From: Bacillota bacterium
GTDB taxonomy: Bacteria; Bacillota; Dethiobacteria; DTU022; JAAZDU01
NCBI GenBank assembly: GCA_012512665.1
Contig: JAAZDU010000175.1
Location: 1 to 15,975 of the forward strand
Reading direction: 5' to 3'
Length of the DNA: 15,975 nt
This document shows positions 1 through 7,963 of this stretch, one piece after another. The first letter of the stretch is position 1. Each line of letters opens with the position of its first letter. The notes under the pieces were generated by a model. The model saw only the letters and a list, made by a program, of their open reading frames with translations. It ran no database searches and was not told where the DNA came from. A program made the position numbers and the translations under genes.

Positions 1-1213
<1,213 letters not shown>

Positions 1214-1242
1214 CTACTTTTACAAACAAGGGGGATATATTT

Positions 1243-1788
1243 ATGCTGTGGGACAAAAAAGGACCTTCCAATACAGATGCCACGGTTGAGCTTGCCGTGA
1301 AAAGGGCCAAAGAACTTGGTATCCGCTATATTGTTGTAGCCTCCAATACCGGCGCTACAGCGGAAAAGTTTTTGGATAAGGGACTGGAAGTTGTCTGCGT
1401 TACGCACCATGTAGGCTACAAAGGGCCCGGCATAGATGAAATGGAGCAGGCCATGCGCGAAAGACTGCAGGCCAGGGGTGTTAAAGTGCTCACCACGACC
1501 CACCTGCTGGCAGGCGTGAACAGGGCGCTGCGCTATAAATATCAAGGGATCTACCCCTCGGAGATTATCGCCTATACCCTGCGCATGCTGGGGCAAGGGG
1601 TGAAGGTGTGTGTGGAGATTGCCTGCATGGCGCTGGATGCAGGCCTTATTCCCTACGGCGAGGAGATCGTGGCAGTGGGCGGAACCGGCAGGGGGGCAGA
1701 TACTGCCTGTATCATTAGCCCGGCCCACTCTAACGCCTTCTTTGACAGCAGGGTTAAGGAAATCATCTGCCGCCCCAGGGAAAACTAA
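1243..1788 (+). CDS. Stand-alone pyruvate kinase C-terminal-like protein (COG1751 type)
   Basis: This 181-residue protein resembles the C-terminal alpha/beta domain of pyruvate kinase without the catalytic barrel, a family found alone in bacteria and archaea. Visible motifs are VASNTGATA (32-40), the HHVGYKGPG loop (55-63) and a glycine-rich GGTGRGADTA segment (146-155) of the kind that binds a phosphate or nucleotide. It cannot catalyse the pyruvate kinase reaction by itself, and its ligand is unknown. I chose the ATG at 1243 because AGGGGG lies 8 bases upstream; the in-frame ATG at 1207 has no ribosome site. It diverges from guaB with 137 bases between the starts. A GC-rich hairpin follows the stop. 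The family call is good; the function is not known. Confidence 0.85.
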   Translation: MLWDKKGPSNTDATVELAVKRAKELGIRYIVVASNTGATAEKFLDKGLEVVCVTHHVGYKGPGIDEMEQAMRERLQARGVKVLTTTHLLAGVNRALRYKYQGIYPSEIIAYTLRMLGQGVKVCVEIACMALDAGLIPYGEEIVAVGGTGRGADTACIISPAHSNAFFDSRVKEIICRPREN

Positions 1789-1837
1789 GCAGCCAGTGGA
1801 ACAGTCGGAACAATCCTTCTGGCTTGTAAAGCGGGAA

Positions 1838-1857
1838 TGCCGGCGATAAGGCCGGCA
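1838..1857. terminator. GC-rich hairpin between convergent genes, weak terminator candidate
   Basis: A perfect 7-base-pair stem (TGCCGGC / GCCGGCA) with the loop GATAAG lies between the plus-strand gene ending at 1788 and the minus-strand gene ending at 1910. Neither side has a clean T-run, so intrinsic termination is uncertain. The remaining 1789-1909 sequence shows nothing else. Confidence 0.3.
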
Positions 1858-1909
1858 GCCGCCGCAATACTTTTATGTGTTTTGTCTACTTTTCTACCAT
1901 GTCATTGCC

Positions 1910-2722
1910 CTATAGTGGGTTAATAAACATCTGGACAAACATCTTTCTATAGGGGCCGCCGTCTACTATCCCGATCCCTATGTGGGTAAAATTGGGATTC
2001 AGAATATTAGCTCTGTGCCCCGGGCTGTTCATGAGGGAGGTATGGGCCCGCTCTACTGTGGACGCGCCTGCCAGGTTTTCCCCGGCATAGCGGTAGCGGA
2101 TGCCTGCCTTCGCCATCATTTGAAAAGGCGAACCGTGAATCGGGGAATAATGGGAAAAGTAATTGTTCTCGATCATATCTCTGGCCTTTATGCGGGCCAG
2201 TTTGGTGAGCTCTTCATGGATTTCCAGGGGCCTCAAGCCTGCCTGGCGCCTTTCCCGGTTCACCAGCTCGAGCATCGCTGCTTCTTCCTGGCTCAGGGAA
2301 AAGGATGGATCGGCTGGCGGCTCTGGCTCTTCTTCAGGCGGCTCAGGCAGCGGTGGTTCTGGAGCGGGGGGCTCTGGTTTTTCTGGAATCGGTTTTTCTG
2401 GTACAGGCGGCACGGGAACCAATTTTTCCAGGCTGGGCAAGAGCATGTCCACTACTTTTCGGGCCAGTTGCTCCACAACTTGCTCCATGTAGCGGGAACT
2501 TACCTGGCCCTTCAGCTGCTTGTAAACCTCTTCATAGAGCACATCAGCCAGGGACATTTCTGAATTTCTGGCCCTGTTGACGATGGACGAATAGTCCAGG
2601 CTCAGGCTCAGCTTCGGCGCAGCAACAGCCTTGCTGCTCCTGCAGGCAAAGCTGCTAGCAGGAAGCATCAGCAGCGCCAAAACAAGCAGCGCCCCCAAAA
2701 TAATGCGGAATTTCCTCTTCAT
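1910..2722 (-). CDS. Secreted proline-rich CAP (SCP/PR1) domain protein, YkwD-like
   Basis: This is a 270-residue exported protein. Residues 1-27 are a signal peptide: a basic MKRKFR start, then a hydrophobic core ending near SSFAC. A helical region (about 38-100) precedes a Pro/Glu linker (102-139) and a C-terminal CAP domain (about 146-270). CAP signatures are FSHYSP with H191, AGENLAG with E215, and MNSPGHRANIL with H236, which together form the usual cavity residues. Bacterial CAP proteins of this type occur in the cell wall or spore envelope; the exact activity is unknown. GGAGG (2733-2729) directly abuts the first ATG (2728), leaving no spacer, so the second ATG at 2722, six bases from GGAGG, is the likely start. 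The nearby SPOCS/LysM gene fits an envelope role. Confidence 0.88.
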   Translation of the reverse strand: MKRKFRIILGALLVLALLMLPASSFACRSSKAVAAPKLSLSLDYSSIVNRARNSEMSLADVLYEEVYKQLKGQVSSRYMEQVVEQLARKVVDMLLPSLEKLVPVPPVPEKPIPEKPEPPAPEPPLPEPPEEEPEPPADPSFSLSQEEAAMLELVNRERRQAGLRPLEIHEELTKLARIKARDMIENNYFSHYSPIHGSPFQMMAKAGIRYRYAGENLAGASTVERAHTSLMNSPGHRANILNPNFTHIGIGIVDGGPYRKMFVQMFINPL

Positions 2723-2766
2723 TGTCATCCTCCTTTTTAGTTACATATTTTACAGCTTATGTGGCA

Positions 2767-2796
2767 ATTATATAAAAAAAGGAAATACAAAGGCAA
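2767..2796 (-). promoter_or_regulatory. Possible promoter of the CAP protein gene
   Basis: On the minus strand, TTGCCT (2796-2791), an 18-base spacer and a perfect TATAAT (2772-2767) lie about 45 bases before the ATG at 2722. The -35 match is only four of six. A sporulation sigma site could also act here but was not clear. Confidence 0.4.
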
Positions 2797-2909
2797 AGAG
2801 CCTTTTTCCACAGGAAGCTGCCTATGCTCTCGCCTGGCCTTCTAGCTTTACTTTCATAGAAAAGACCCTTAGAATTTTTAAATGTTAAGGAATTTTAACA
2901 TCTTGTGTT

Positions 2910-2954
2910 AAAAAATGGTAGAAACCGCTCTCTTAGACTGCGGTTTCTACCATT
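2910..2954 (-). terminator. Rho-independent terminator of the SPOCS/LysM gene
   Basis: A perfect 15-base-pair stem joins 2914-2928 to 2940-2954 around an 11-base loop. On the minus strand it is followed by a run of six T (2915-2910, two of them in the stem). It lies about 45 bases after the stop at 2998 and separates that gene from the CAP gene, so the two are transcribed separately. Confidence 0.88.
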
Positions 2955-2997
2955 ATTATTTATACCGCCCCCCTGCCTTTATTTTGCTTAAGTCTCT

Positions 2998-4692
2998 TTA
3001 AGGTATAAATATGCGGTCACCGGGGAATATTCTGTTGGGATCAGCAATCTGAGGGTTAGCTCTAATTAACTCATCCAGGGTAACGCCAAACTTCTTGGCT
3101 ATCAAAAACATGGTATCGCCAGGCTGCACAATATAAACCTTTTTATCTGGAGGCATCGGCTTCCCCTTGGGAATAAAGATCTCCTGCCCGGGGAAAATAA
3201 GGTCCGGATCTTTAATCTGTGGGTTAGCGGCAATAAGGTCATCCAGTGAAACACCAAAGCGCTTGGCAATCTCAAAAAGAGTATCTCCTTTGCGCACAAT
3301 ATAGGTCTTGACAGGCGGCTTGGGTGGTTTTGGTGGTTCAGGTTTGGGAGGCCTGGGCGGCTCGGGCGACACCCTTACCACATCGACTACAACTTCCAAC
3401 TGGACAGTTTTCGTTACCTTGGCAAAGATTTCAATCACGGCCGTCTGTTCTACTTTTTTCTCGTCGATCAAGCGGTGCTTAATATCTCCCACGATGCGTG
3501 CCCTTACCTGCACGTTCATACCCTCGCGCGCTCCGGGCGCCTTCTTCACAAAACGGAAAGGAACGTCTTCCCTCTCATGGCGCACCAGGTCACCTGGATC
3601 AACAAAAAAGATCTGTTTATGCAGGACACCTTTGACTATCACCTGGTCCTGACGGGCTTCAGCTTCCAGATCCACAATCTCTGCCAAAATCTCAAAGATC
3701 TTTTTAGCCTGGACCGGCAGTTTAATGGTGGCTTTGACAGTCTCTTTCTGCAGCACATCAACAACGACGCTGTCAACTTTGAGCAGCTTGCGCTCTACTT
3801 CAATACCAGGGCCCTTTACATCAGTAACAACTTCGATTTGCAGGGTTTCGGTAACTTTGACAAATGCTTCGATGATGATGACCTGCCGCAGTTCCTTGCT
3901 GGGAGCATCCAGGACTTCAAAATCGTCCACAGTTACCTTAACATGTACCTGCACCTCATGCCCCCGCCGGGCACCTGGTATGTCGACCGTCTTGGTAAAG
4001 GGGATATCTTCCGAGGCATGGCGCACCAGGTCCCCTTCGTCTACCAAAAATATTTGCTTGTGGATCACACCTTTGATGATAACAGTATCATCTTCCACTT
4101 CAGCAGTTACATCGCGAACCGTGGGGAGAATACGAAAAATCTTCTTAGCCGTAATGGGAAGAGTGACCGTGCGGGTTAGCGCCTGGCTTATGGTGTCTTC
4201 ACCAACCACGCTGTCTACTTTCAGCAGCTCTTTTTTGACCTTTATATCCCTGCCTTTGACATCGACTACCACTTCAATTTGCTTGGTAACTGTTACTTTA
4301 ACAAAAATTTCTAAAATTATTGTCTGTAAAATTTTATCGGCTTTTTCAAGTTCTGTATCAACCGATAAAATGCGAATGCGGACCTGTGCGTTCATATCGG
4401 GTTCAGCTCCTGCTATATCCACAAAAACACTAAAAGGAATCTCCTCCGGTATATGCCGCACCAGGTCACCTTTATCGACAACAAAGAGCTGCTTATCAAT
4501 GACTCCCTCGATTTTTACTCCGCCCTCTTCAACTTCTTCCTCCACATCTATCACATTGGCTATCACATCAAAAACTTTTTGTACTTTAAAAGGCAGTTCG
4601 ATTTCTGCTTCTATGGTCTCTCTTACAGTTCTTTCATCAATTACTTTTTCTACTTTAAGTAATTTTTTATCAACCACCAGCTCTCTTGACAC
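2998..4692 (-). CDS. Spore-envelope protein with three SPOCS (DUF3794) repeats and two LysM domains
   Basis: This 564-residue protein has no signal peptide or membrane segment, so it is probably made in the mother-cell cytosol and assembled on the forespore. Three similar repeats of about 145 residues (roughly 4-148, 150-294, 297-440) each carry the pattern HKQ/DKQ-(I/L)F-x-VD-x-GDLVRH and end in EVVVDV-like strands. They match SPOCS/DUF3794 domains of spore-coat proteins. A Pro/Lys linker (441-462) leads to LysM domains at 463-508 and 519-564, which bind peptidoglycan; both contain GDT and ANPQI. The start is GTG with GGAGGG 7 bases upstream. The architecture recalls SafA and SpoVID but is not a clear orthologue of either. 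The role as a link between coat and cortex is inferred. Confidence 0.9.
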   Translation of the reverse strand: MSRELVVDKKLLKVEKVIDERTVRETIEAEIELPFKVQKVFDVIANVIDVEEEVEEGGVKIEGVIDKQLFVVDKGDLVRHIPEEIPFSVFVDIAGAEPDMNAQVRIRILSVDTELEKADKILQTIILEIFVKVTVTKQIEVVVDVKGRDIKVKKELLKVDSVVGEDTISQALTRTVTLPITAKKIFRILPTVRDVTAEVEDDTVIIKGVIHKQIFLVDEGDLVRHASEDIPFTKTVDIPGARRGHEVQVHVKVTVDDFEVLDAPSKELRQVIIIEAFVKVTETLQIEVVTDVKGPGIEVERKLLKVDSVVVDVLQKETVKATIKLPVQAKKIFEILAEIVDLEAEARQDQVIVKGVLHKQIFFVDPGDLVRHEREDVPFRFVKKAPGAREGMNVQVRARIVGDIKHRLIDEKKVEQTAVIEIFAKVTKTVQLEVVVDVVRVSPEPPRPPKPEPPKPPKPPVKTYIVRKGDTLFEIAKRFGVSLDDLIAANPQIKDPDLIFPGQEIFIPKGKPMPPDKKVYIVQPGDTMFLIAKKFGVTLDELIRANPQIADPNRIFPGDRIFIP

Positions 4693-4823
4693 AATAATTC
4701 CCTCCTTTCTCCTCTGAAGCAGTCTTTATACTTTGGTTCTTTATAAATATATGCAGAGCAGGAGGGAACTGTTACCCGCATTTTTTTCTTTAAAAATCTA
4801 AGACCAAGCAAACAGGCGATTAT

Positions 4824-5294
4824 TTAAAAAGGGAGGTTGAATTCGTCAAAAAGGGCAAAACCCCCTGAAGCAAGAAGAGCCGCTGTTACACCCATGCCCT
4901 CAATTTTGCGCTTTTGAAAAGAACCGTCATAAATGTATAGGCTGCCGCAGGAGGGGCTTCCCTGTTTTAAGATGGCTCCTTTTACTTGCATAAGGCGGGC
5001 CAGGCGCAGTGTTTCACGGGCCCCTTTAAGAAAAGCTTCTGTTACATTATCCCCCTCCTTGTTTACTACTACAGCTAACTGTTTTTCCCCTGGTGAGCGG
5101 TTTAGGACAGCTGCCCCCCCACCCTGGCCCTGGATTTCCGCCGGTAAACGTGGAGTGGAAAGTCCGCCCAGCTGTTCGGGGCAGACAGGGATCAGAAGGC
5201 CATTGCGCGCAAAAGATACAAGCTCCTGCAAAAAATTAGATCCGCCATCAAAGCGTGTCTTCATACCAAGAAGGCAGGCACTAACCAGGTACAT
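4824..5294 (-). CDS. DUF523 family protein
   Basis: This 156-residue protein shows the family motifs in order: SACLLG with C7, TRFDGGSN (13-20), CPEQLGGL with C38, TPRLP (47-51), QGSPSCG with C116, and GMGVTAALL (133-141). The three conserved cysteines suggest metal or cluster binding or thiol chemistry, but the function of the family is unknown. An in-frame GTG lies 9 bases upstream at 5303. I prefer the ATG at 5294 because a GGGGTG ribosome site lies 6 bases before it and because family members start right at the V-S-A-C motif. It diverges from the thioesterase gene, 73 bases apart. No clear terminator lies in the 131 bases after it. Confidence 0.87.
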   Translation of the reverse strand: MYLVSACLLGMKTRFDGGSNFLQELVSFARNGLLIPVCPEQLGGLSTPRLPAEIQGQGGGAAVLNRSPGEKQLAVVVNKEGDNVTEAFLKGARETLRLARLMQVKGAILKQGSPSCGSLYIYDGSFQKRKIEGMGVTAALLASGGFALFDEFNLPF

Positions 5295-5367
5295 CTGGCT
5301 CACCCCTTTTTATTTATTTTACCCCGCACTTATGATATAGTAAATATCAGGCAAAGGAGGATAAAGT

Positions 5368-5778
5368 ATGGATCCAGTTGAGCAATTAAAACAAAAGTAC
5401 TATAACCAGGATAACTTCCCTTTACGCCTGGGGATTAAAATTCTAGACCTCAAGCCAGGGCTGGCCCAGGTATCTCTTAAAGTCGAGGAAAGTATGACCA
5501 ATTTTCACCAGATTGCCCACGGGGGTGTTCTCTTTACACTGGCTGATACAGCCTTTGGCCTCGCTTCTAACCTGCGCGGTCAGGCAGTAGCCCTGCAGGT
5601 AAGCACCAACTTTTTAAAACCGGCCACAGCTGGAAACATACTTACTGCTACAGCCCGGGAACTTTATCTCACCAGGAAAACAGGTATCTATGAAGTAGTA
5701 ATTGAAAACGAAAAAAACGAGACACTTTTTCTTTTCAGGGGTACTGCCTACAGAAAAGCTAATGGCTCTACTGGTTAA
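5368..5778 (+). CDS. PaaI-type hotdog thioesterase
   Basis: This 136-residue protein is probably a cytosolic acyl-CoA thioesterase. The hotdog signature HGGVLFTLADTAFGLASN (51-68) carries H51-G-G and the acidic D60 typical of the PaaI/YdiI group, and residues 74-96 give the beta strands of the fold (VALQVSTNFLKPA and LTATA). Length is normal for the family. AAAGGAGG lies 7 bases before the ATG. The substrate cannot be told: PaaI members act on phenylacetyl-CoA intermediates or on many other acyl-CoA esters, and no aromatic pathway genes are beside it. A small membrane protein follows 26 bases later and is probably co-transcribed. Confidence 0.9.
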   Translation: MDPVEQLKQKYYNQDNFPLRLGIKILDLKPGLAQVSLKVEESMTNFHQIAHGGVLFTLADTAFGLASNLRGQAVALQVSTNFLKPATAGNILTATARELYLTRKTGIYEVVIENEKNETLFLFRGTAYRKANGSTG

Positions 5779-5804
5779 AGCAAAGGCGATGTAAGGTGAT
5801 ATTT

Positions 5805-6098
5805 ATGAAAAAAATTGTATGGGCGCTAATCGTTCTACTTATTGTTTATGCTGGCATGATGACAATTGACTATTTAAAGACAATGCACAATTTTAAAAAA
5901 CCGATCTTTGCCGTCTGTCTGCACGGCTACGATGACGGGGGCTCAGGAACCTATGCCGGTATAGGCTATACCATTGATATCAAAGGTAACTTTATGCCTG
6001 AAGATGAATTATCAGGTGTAACAGAGGCTAGTTTTTACATTTTAGGCAGCAAGGTCGGCTTCCAGCCTTCGGTGATTAAAAAACTCCGCTACATATAG
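5805..6098 (+). CDS. Small membrane-anchored protein of unknown function
   Basis: This protein has 97 residues. Residues 3-21 form one hydrophobic segment (an uncleaved anchor or a signal peptide), followed by a small exported domain. A glycine-rich stretch, DDGGSGTYAGIGYTIDI (about 43-59), recalls small exported Bacillus and Clostridium proteins with a DGG-x-Y-x-GLGY pattern, but I do not recognise a named family. The ATG at 5805 has AAGGTGA 5 bases upstream; an in-frame GTG at 5796 overlaps that site and is less likely. The last 10 bases overlap the end of the convergent gene, and the TAG stop forms part of a terminator hairpin. It follows the thioesterase gene closely and is probably in its operon. 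Confidence 0.72.
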   Translation: MKKIVWALIVLLIVYAGMMTIDYLKTMHNFKKPIFAVCLHGYDDGGSGTYAGIGYTIDIKGNFMPEDELSGVTEASFYILGSKVGFQPSVIKKLRYI

Positions 6099-6103
6099 CG
6101 GAG
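6078..6103 (-). terminator. Intrinsic terminator overlapping both convergent stop codons
   Basis: CTCCGCTA (6084-6091) and TAGCGGAG (6096-6103) form a perfect 8-base-pair stem with the loop CATA. On the minus strand it is followed by six T (6083-6078), so it should terminate the radical SAM / phosphoesterase transcript. The left arm ends in the complement of the minus-strand stop TAG (6089-6091), and the right arm begins with the plus-strand stop TAG (6096-6098). The plus side lacks a T-run. Confidence 0.82.
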
Positions 6104-6562
6104 CATAAGCCAATGATTGTCATTCTTGCCTGTTTTAATTAAAACATAAGCCCCTTCCAGGCGCTCGCCTTTCATCAGTAATTTCCATTTTTTATCGTCT
6201 TCCTCCAATATCTGATATAAACCTTTATCCCAAATTTTAACTGTACCTGCCCCATAATTGCCCTGGGGAATAACGCCTGCGAAGAAGATATAGTCCAGCG
6301 GGTGGTCTTCCACCTGCACTGCCAGGCGTTTTTCTTTAAGCCTAAGCGGTGGCCCCTTAGGGAGAGCCCAGCTTTTGAGCACGCCATCTTTTTCCAGGCG
6401 CAGGTCCCAGTGCAAGCGGCGGGCCTGGTGCTCCTGAACGACAAAACGCCTTTGGTTATTGCATGCCTGTTCCTCTTCTTTCTCCTCGCCTCTTTTTTTC
6501 TCTACCGCTGGTTCAGGAGTTCTACTGAAATCCCTTTTTTGCTGATATTTTTCAAGGCTCAC
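6089..6562 (-). CDS. Stand-alone DNA ligase D 3'-phosphoesterase domain protein
   Basis: LigD phosphoesterase (PE) domains trim 3'-phosphates and 3'-ribonucleotides at DNA ends in repair. This 157-residue protein has a charged, probably disordered N-terminus (1-37), then the PE domain (about 39-157). The domain contains FVVQEHQARRLHWDLRLE with H45, H51, D53 and R55, and VEDHPLDYI with H87 and Y91, which correspond to the metal and phosphate ligands of Pseudomonas LigD. The GNYGAGTVKIWD motif (101-112) is also present. There are no ligase or polymerase domains, and no Ku gene in the window. The GTG start is the only reasonable one; AAGGAG lies 11 bases upstream, a little far. It is the last gene of the radical SAM operon, 28 bases after the previous stop. 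Confidence 0.9.
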   Translation of the reverse strand: MSLEKYQQKRDFSRTPEPAVEKKRGEEKEEEQACNNQRRFVVQEHQARRLHWDLRLEKDGVLKSWALPKGPPLRLKEKRLAVQVEDHPLDYIFFAGVIPQGNYGAGTVKIWDKGLYQILEEDDKKWKLLMKGERLEGAYVLIKTGKNDNHWLMLRYM

Positions 6563-6590
6563 TTATTCAACTTCTCCTTCACCAGCTATT

Positions 6591-7889
6591 TTAATAATTT
6601 GCATTCACCTTCTCCAACCTGTCGGCTTCCTTCTGCCAGGCGGCTGCTATCTGGTCAAGTGCTTCTTTGTGTTCCCCTTTCAAGATAGAATCTGCGCCTT
6701 CGTGGGTAGGCCTGGCTCCGGACTCCGCCACAATCTCCCTCAAGGCCTGGGGCACATCAATAAGGGGGCAGGGCCTCAGCAAATTCTCGCTTAAAGGCTG
6801 GCGCGCCTGGTAAGCCTTAAATATTTTTGAGCCCAGGACCTCTTTCAAGCTTTTGCCCTGAATGTTTTCCAGTGAAAAGTGAACAAAAGCACAGGGTTCT
6901 ACAGCACCGCTGGCTGTAATATGAAAATAGCGCCTGCCGCCGGCGATACATCCTCCGGTCAGGTGGCCGTCATTCCAAAAATCTGCTACCTGTATAGGCT
7001 TAGTTGCCCTAATCTCACGCACTCTTTCCACCAGATAACTCCTCTGCTCTGGCGTGAGAACCAGGGAAAAGTCGGGATCGCTGCCGATGGGAATATAATG
7101 AAAAGACCAACCGTATAAGGCCCCTTTAGCAATCATTAAATCAATAAAATCATCGCTAAAGACTACATGGCAATTTTTACGGGTGACTGTTAAGCTAAAA
7201 CCAAAGGCCACCCCTTCCCGACGCAAATTATCCATGGCCTGCATGATCTTGTCAAAAACTCCCTGGCCCCTGCGCTCATCCGTATACTCCCTAGGGCCTT
7301 CTATACTTATAACAGGGCTCATATTAGCTGCTTGCCTCATGCCCGCCGCCATGGCTTTATCAATTAAGGTACCGTTGGTGTAGAGCATAAAGGCCACATC
7401 TTTATGTTTTTGACAAAGATCTAAAAGATGAGGCCAGAGCAGAGGCTCGCCTCCAGAGAAGACAATAAAATGAATGCCCAACGACTTGGCTTCTGTTACT
7501 ATTCTGTCCATTTCCTCTAGACTTAAAGACTGGTGCTTTTCGTATGCACCAGCCCAGCAGCCGCGGCAGCGTAGATTGCAGTTGCTGGTAGGATCTATCA
7601 AAATGGTAAACGGGACATTGACCCCTAATTCTTCAGACAGTTTTCGCTGCCTGGGAATGCCAATCAAAACAGCATTGATAAAAAAGTTAACGAGCAGCCC
7701 TTCCTGCACACTGGGATCAACTTCCTTTAATATGCGGGTTACATACTGCTGAATAACAGGATTATTCTCGTAACCTTCTTTAATAGACTTAACCTGTTCC
7801 CGGTGCTGCGGGGCAATAGGTGCTTTTAAGGCCAGATCAAAAAGGCGCGGCAAATTTTCCAGAGGGTTTTTTCGCATATAACTAATCAT
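6591..7889 (-). CDS. Radical SAM protein with twitch-like C-terminus, second paralogue
   Basis: Counting from the ATG at 7889 it has 432 residues. The [4Fe-4S]/SAM motif CNLRCRGC gives C104, C108 and C111. GGEP is at 146-149. C314 followed by G328 and C333 matches the C-x(9-15)-G-x4-C pattern of twitch/SPASM auxiliary-cluster regions, and C374 could be a further ligand. The substrate is unknown; this family is common in anaerobic Clostridia. It resembles the upstream gene from end to end. The ATG has no ribosome site. The frame is open to the preceding gene's TGA, homology with the paralogue continues upstream, and AAGGAAGTGA overlaps that TGA, so the true start may be ATC at 7946 (451 residues); see the finding. 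The coordinates given here are the conservative choice. Confidence 0.85.
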   Translation of the reverse strand: MISYMRKNPLENLPRLFDLALKAPIAPQHREQVKSIKEGYENNPVIQQYVTRILKEVDPSVQEGLLVNFFINAVLIGIPRQRKLSEELGVNVPFTILIDPTSNCNLRCRGCWAGAYEKHQSLSLEEMDRIVTEAKSLGIHFIVFSGGEPLLWPHLLDLCQKHKDVAFMLYTNGTLIDKAMAAGMRQAANMSPVISIEGPREYTDERRGQGVFDKIMQAMDNLRREGVAFGFSLTVTRKNCHVVFSDDFIDLMIAKGALYGWSFHYIPIGSDPDFSLVLTPEQRSYLVERVREIRATKPIQVADFWNDGHLTGGCIAGGRRYFHITASGAVEPCAFVHFSLENIQGKSLKEVLGSKIFKAYQARQPLSENLLRPCPLIDVPQALREIVAESGARPTHEGADSILKGEHKEALDQIAAAWQKEADRLEKVNANY

Positions 7890-7952
7890 CTGGCTGATTA
7901 ATTTTTCACCTAAAAAACGCTTGGCAGTTTCCAGCCCCGGTAAGATAGCAGC

Positions 7953-7963
7953 TCACTTCCTTT
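7953..7963 (-). promoter_or_regulatory. Strong ribosome site overlapping the TGA of the first radical SAM gene
   Basis: On the minus strand this reads AAAGGAAGTGA, nine of ten matches to AAGGAGGTGA, and its last three bases are the stop codon of the upstream gene. Nine bases after GGAAG comes ATC (7946-7944), in frame with the downstream radical SAM gene. No ATG, GTG or TTG in that frame lies at a usable distance. Confidence 0.5.

Noticed and set aside
1982..2563. Plus-strand frames with Gly/Trp/Phe-rich repeats opposite the CAP gene
   Set aside because: The apparent glycine-rich repeat is the complement of the Pro/Glu linker of the minus-strand protein.
1910..2722. Lipoprotein signal in the CAP protein (cysteine at residue 27)
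   Set aside because: The preceding residues S-F-A do not fit the L-(A/S)-(G/A)-C lipobox; ordinary signal peptidase cleavage is more likely.
3475..4179. Second plus-strand frame of 234 codons in the same gene
   Set aside because: No recognisable domain or ribosome site; an antisense shadow of the repeated SPOCS coding sequence.
3725..4717. Long plus-strand reading frame (330 codons) opposite the SPOCS/LysM gene
   Set aside because: Its translation is low-complexity Ser/Thr, as expected from the antisense of a Val/Lys/Glu-rich gene. It has no ribosome site, and the minus strand has clear domains.
4693..4823. Sigma-E or sigma-K promoter (CATATATT) before the SPOCS/LysM gene
   Set aside because: A CATA-type -10 is present, but no matching -35 at the right distance was found; it is plausible for a spore gene but not supported.
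7953..7955. In-frame TGA as a selenocysteine codon that fuses the two radical SAM proteins
   Set aside because: No convincing SECIS-like hairpin follows, and the first protein is already full length against its paralogue at this point. Readthrough stays only as a minor alternative.
7906..7956. 16-codon frame starting at the GTG that overlaps the TGA between the radical SAM genes
   Set aside because: The spacing from its ribosome site is too short, it is not in frame with either gene, and joining it to the downstream gene would need an unusual +1 shift at the T-run.
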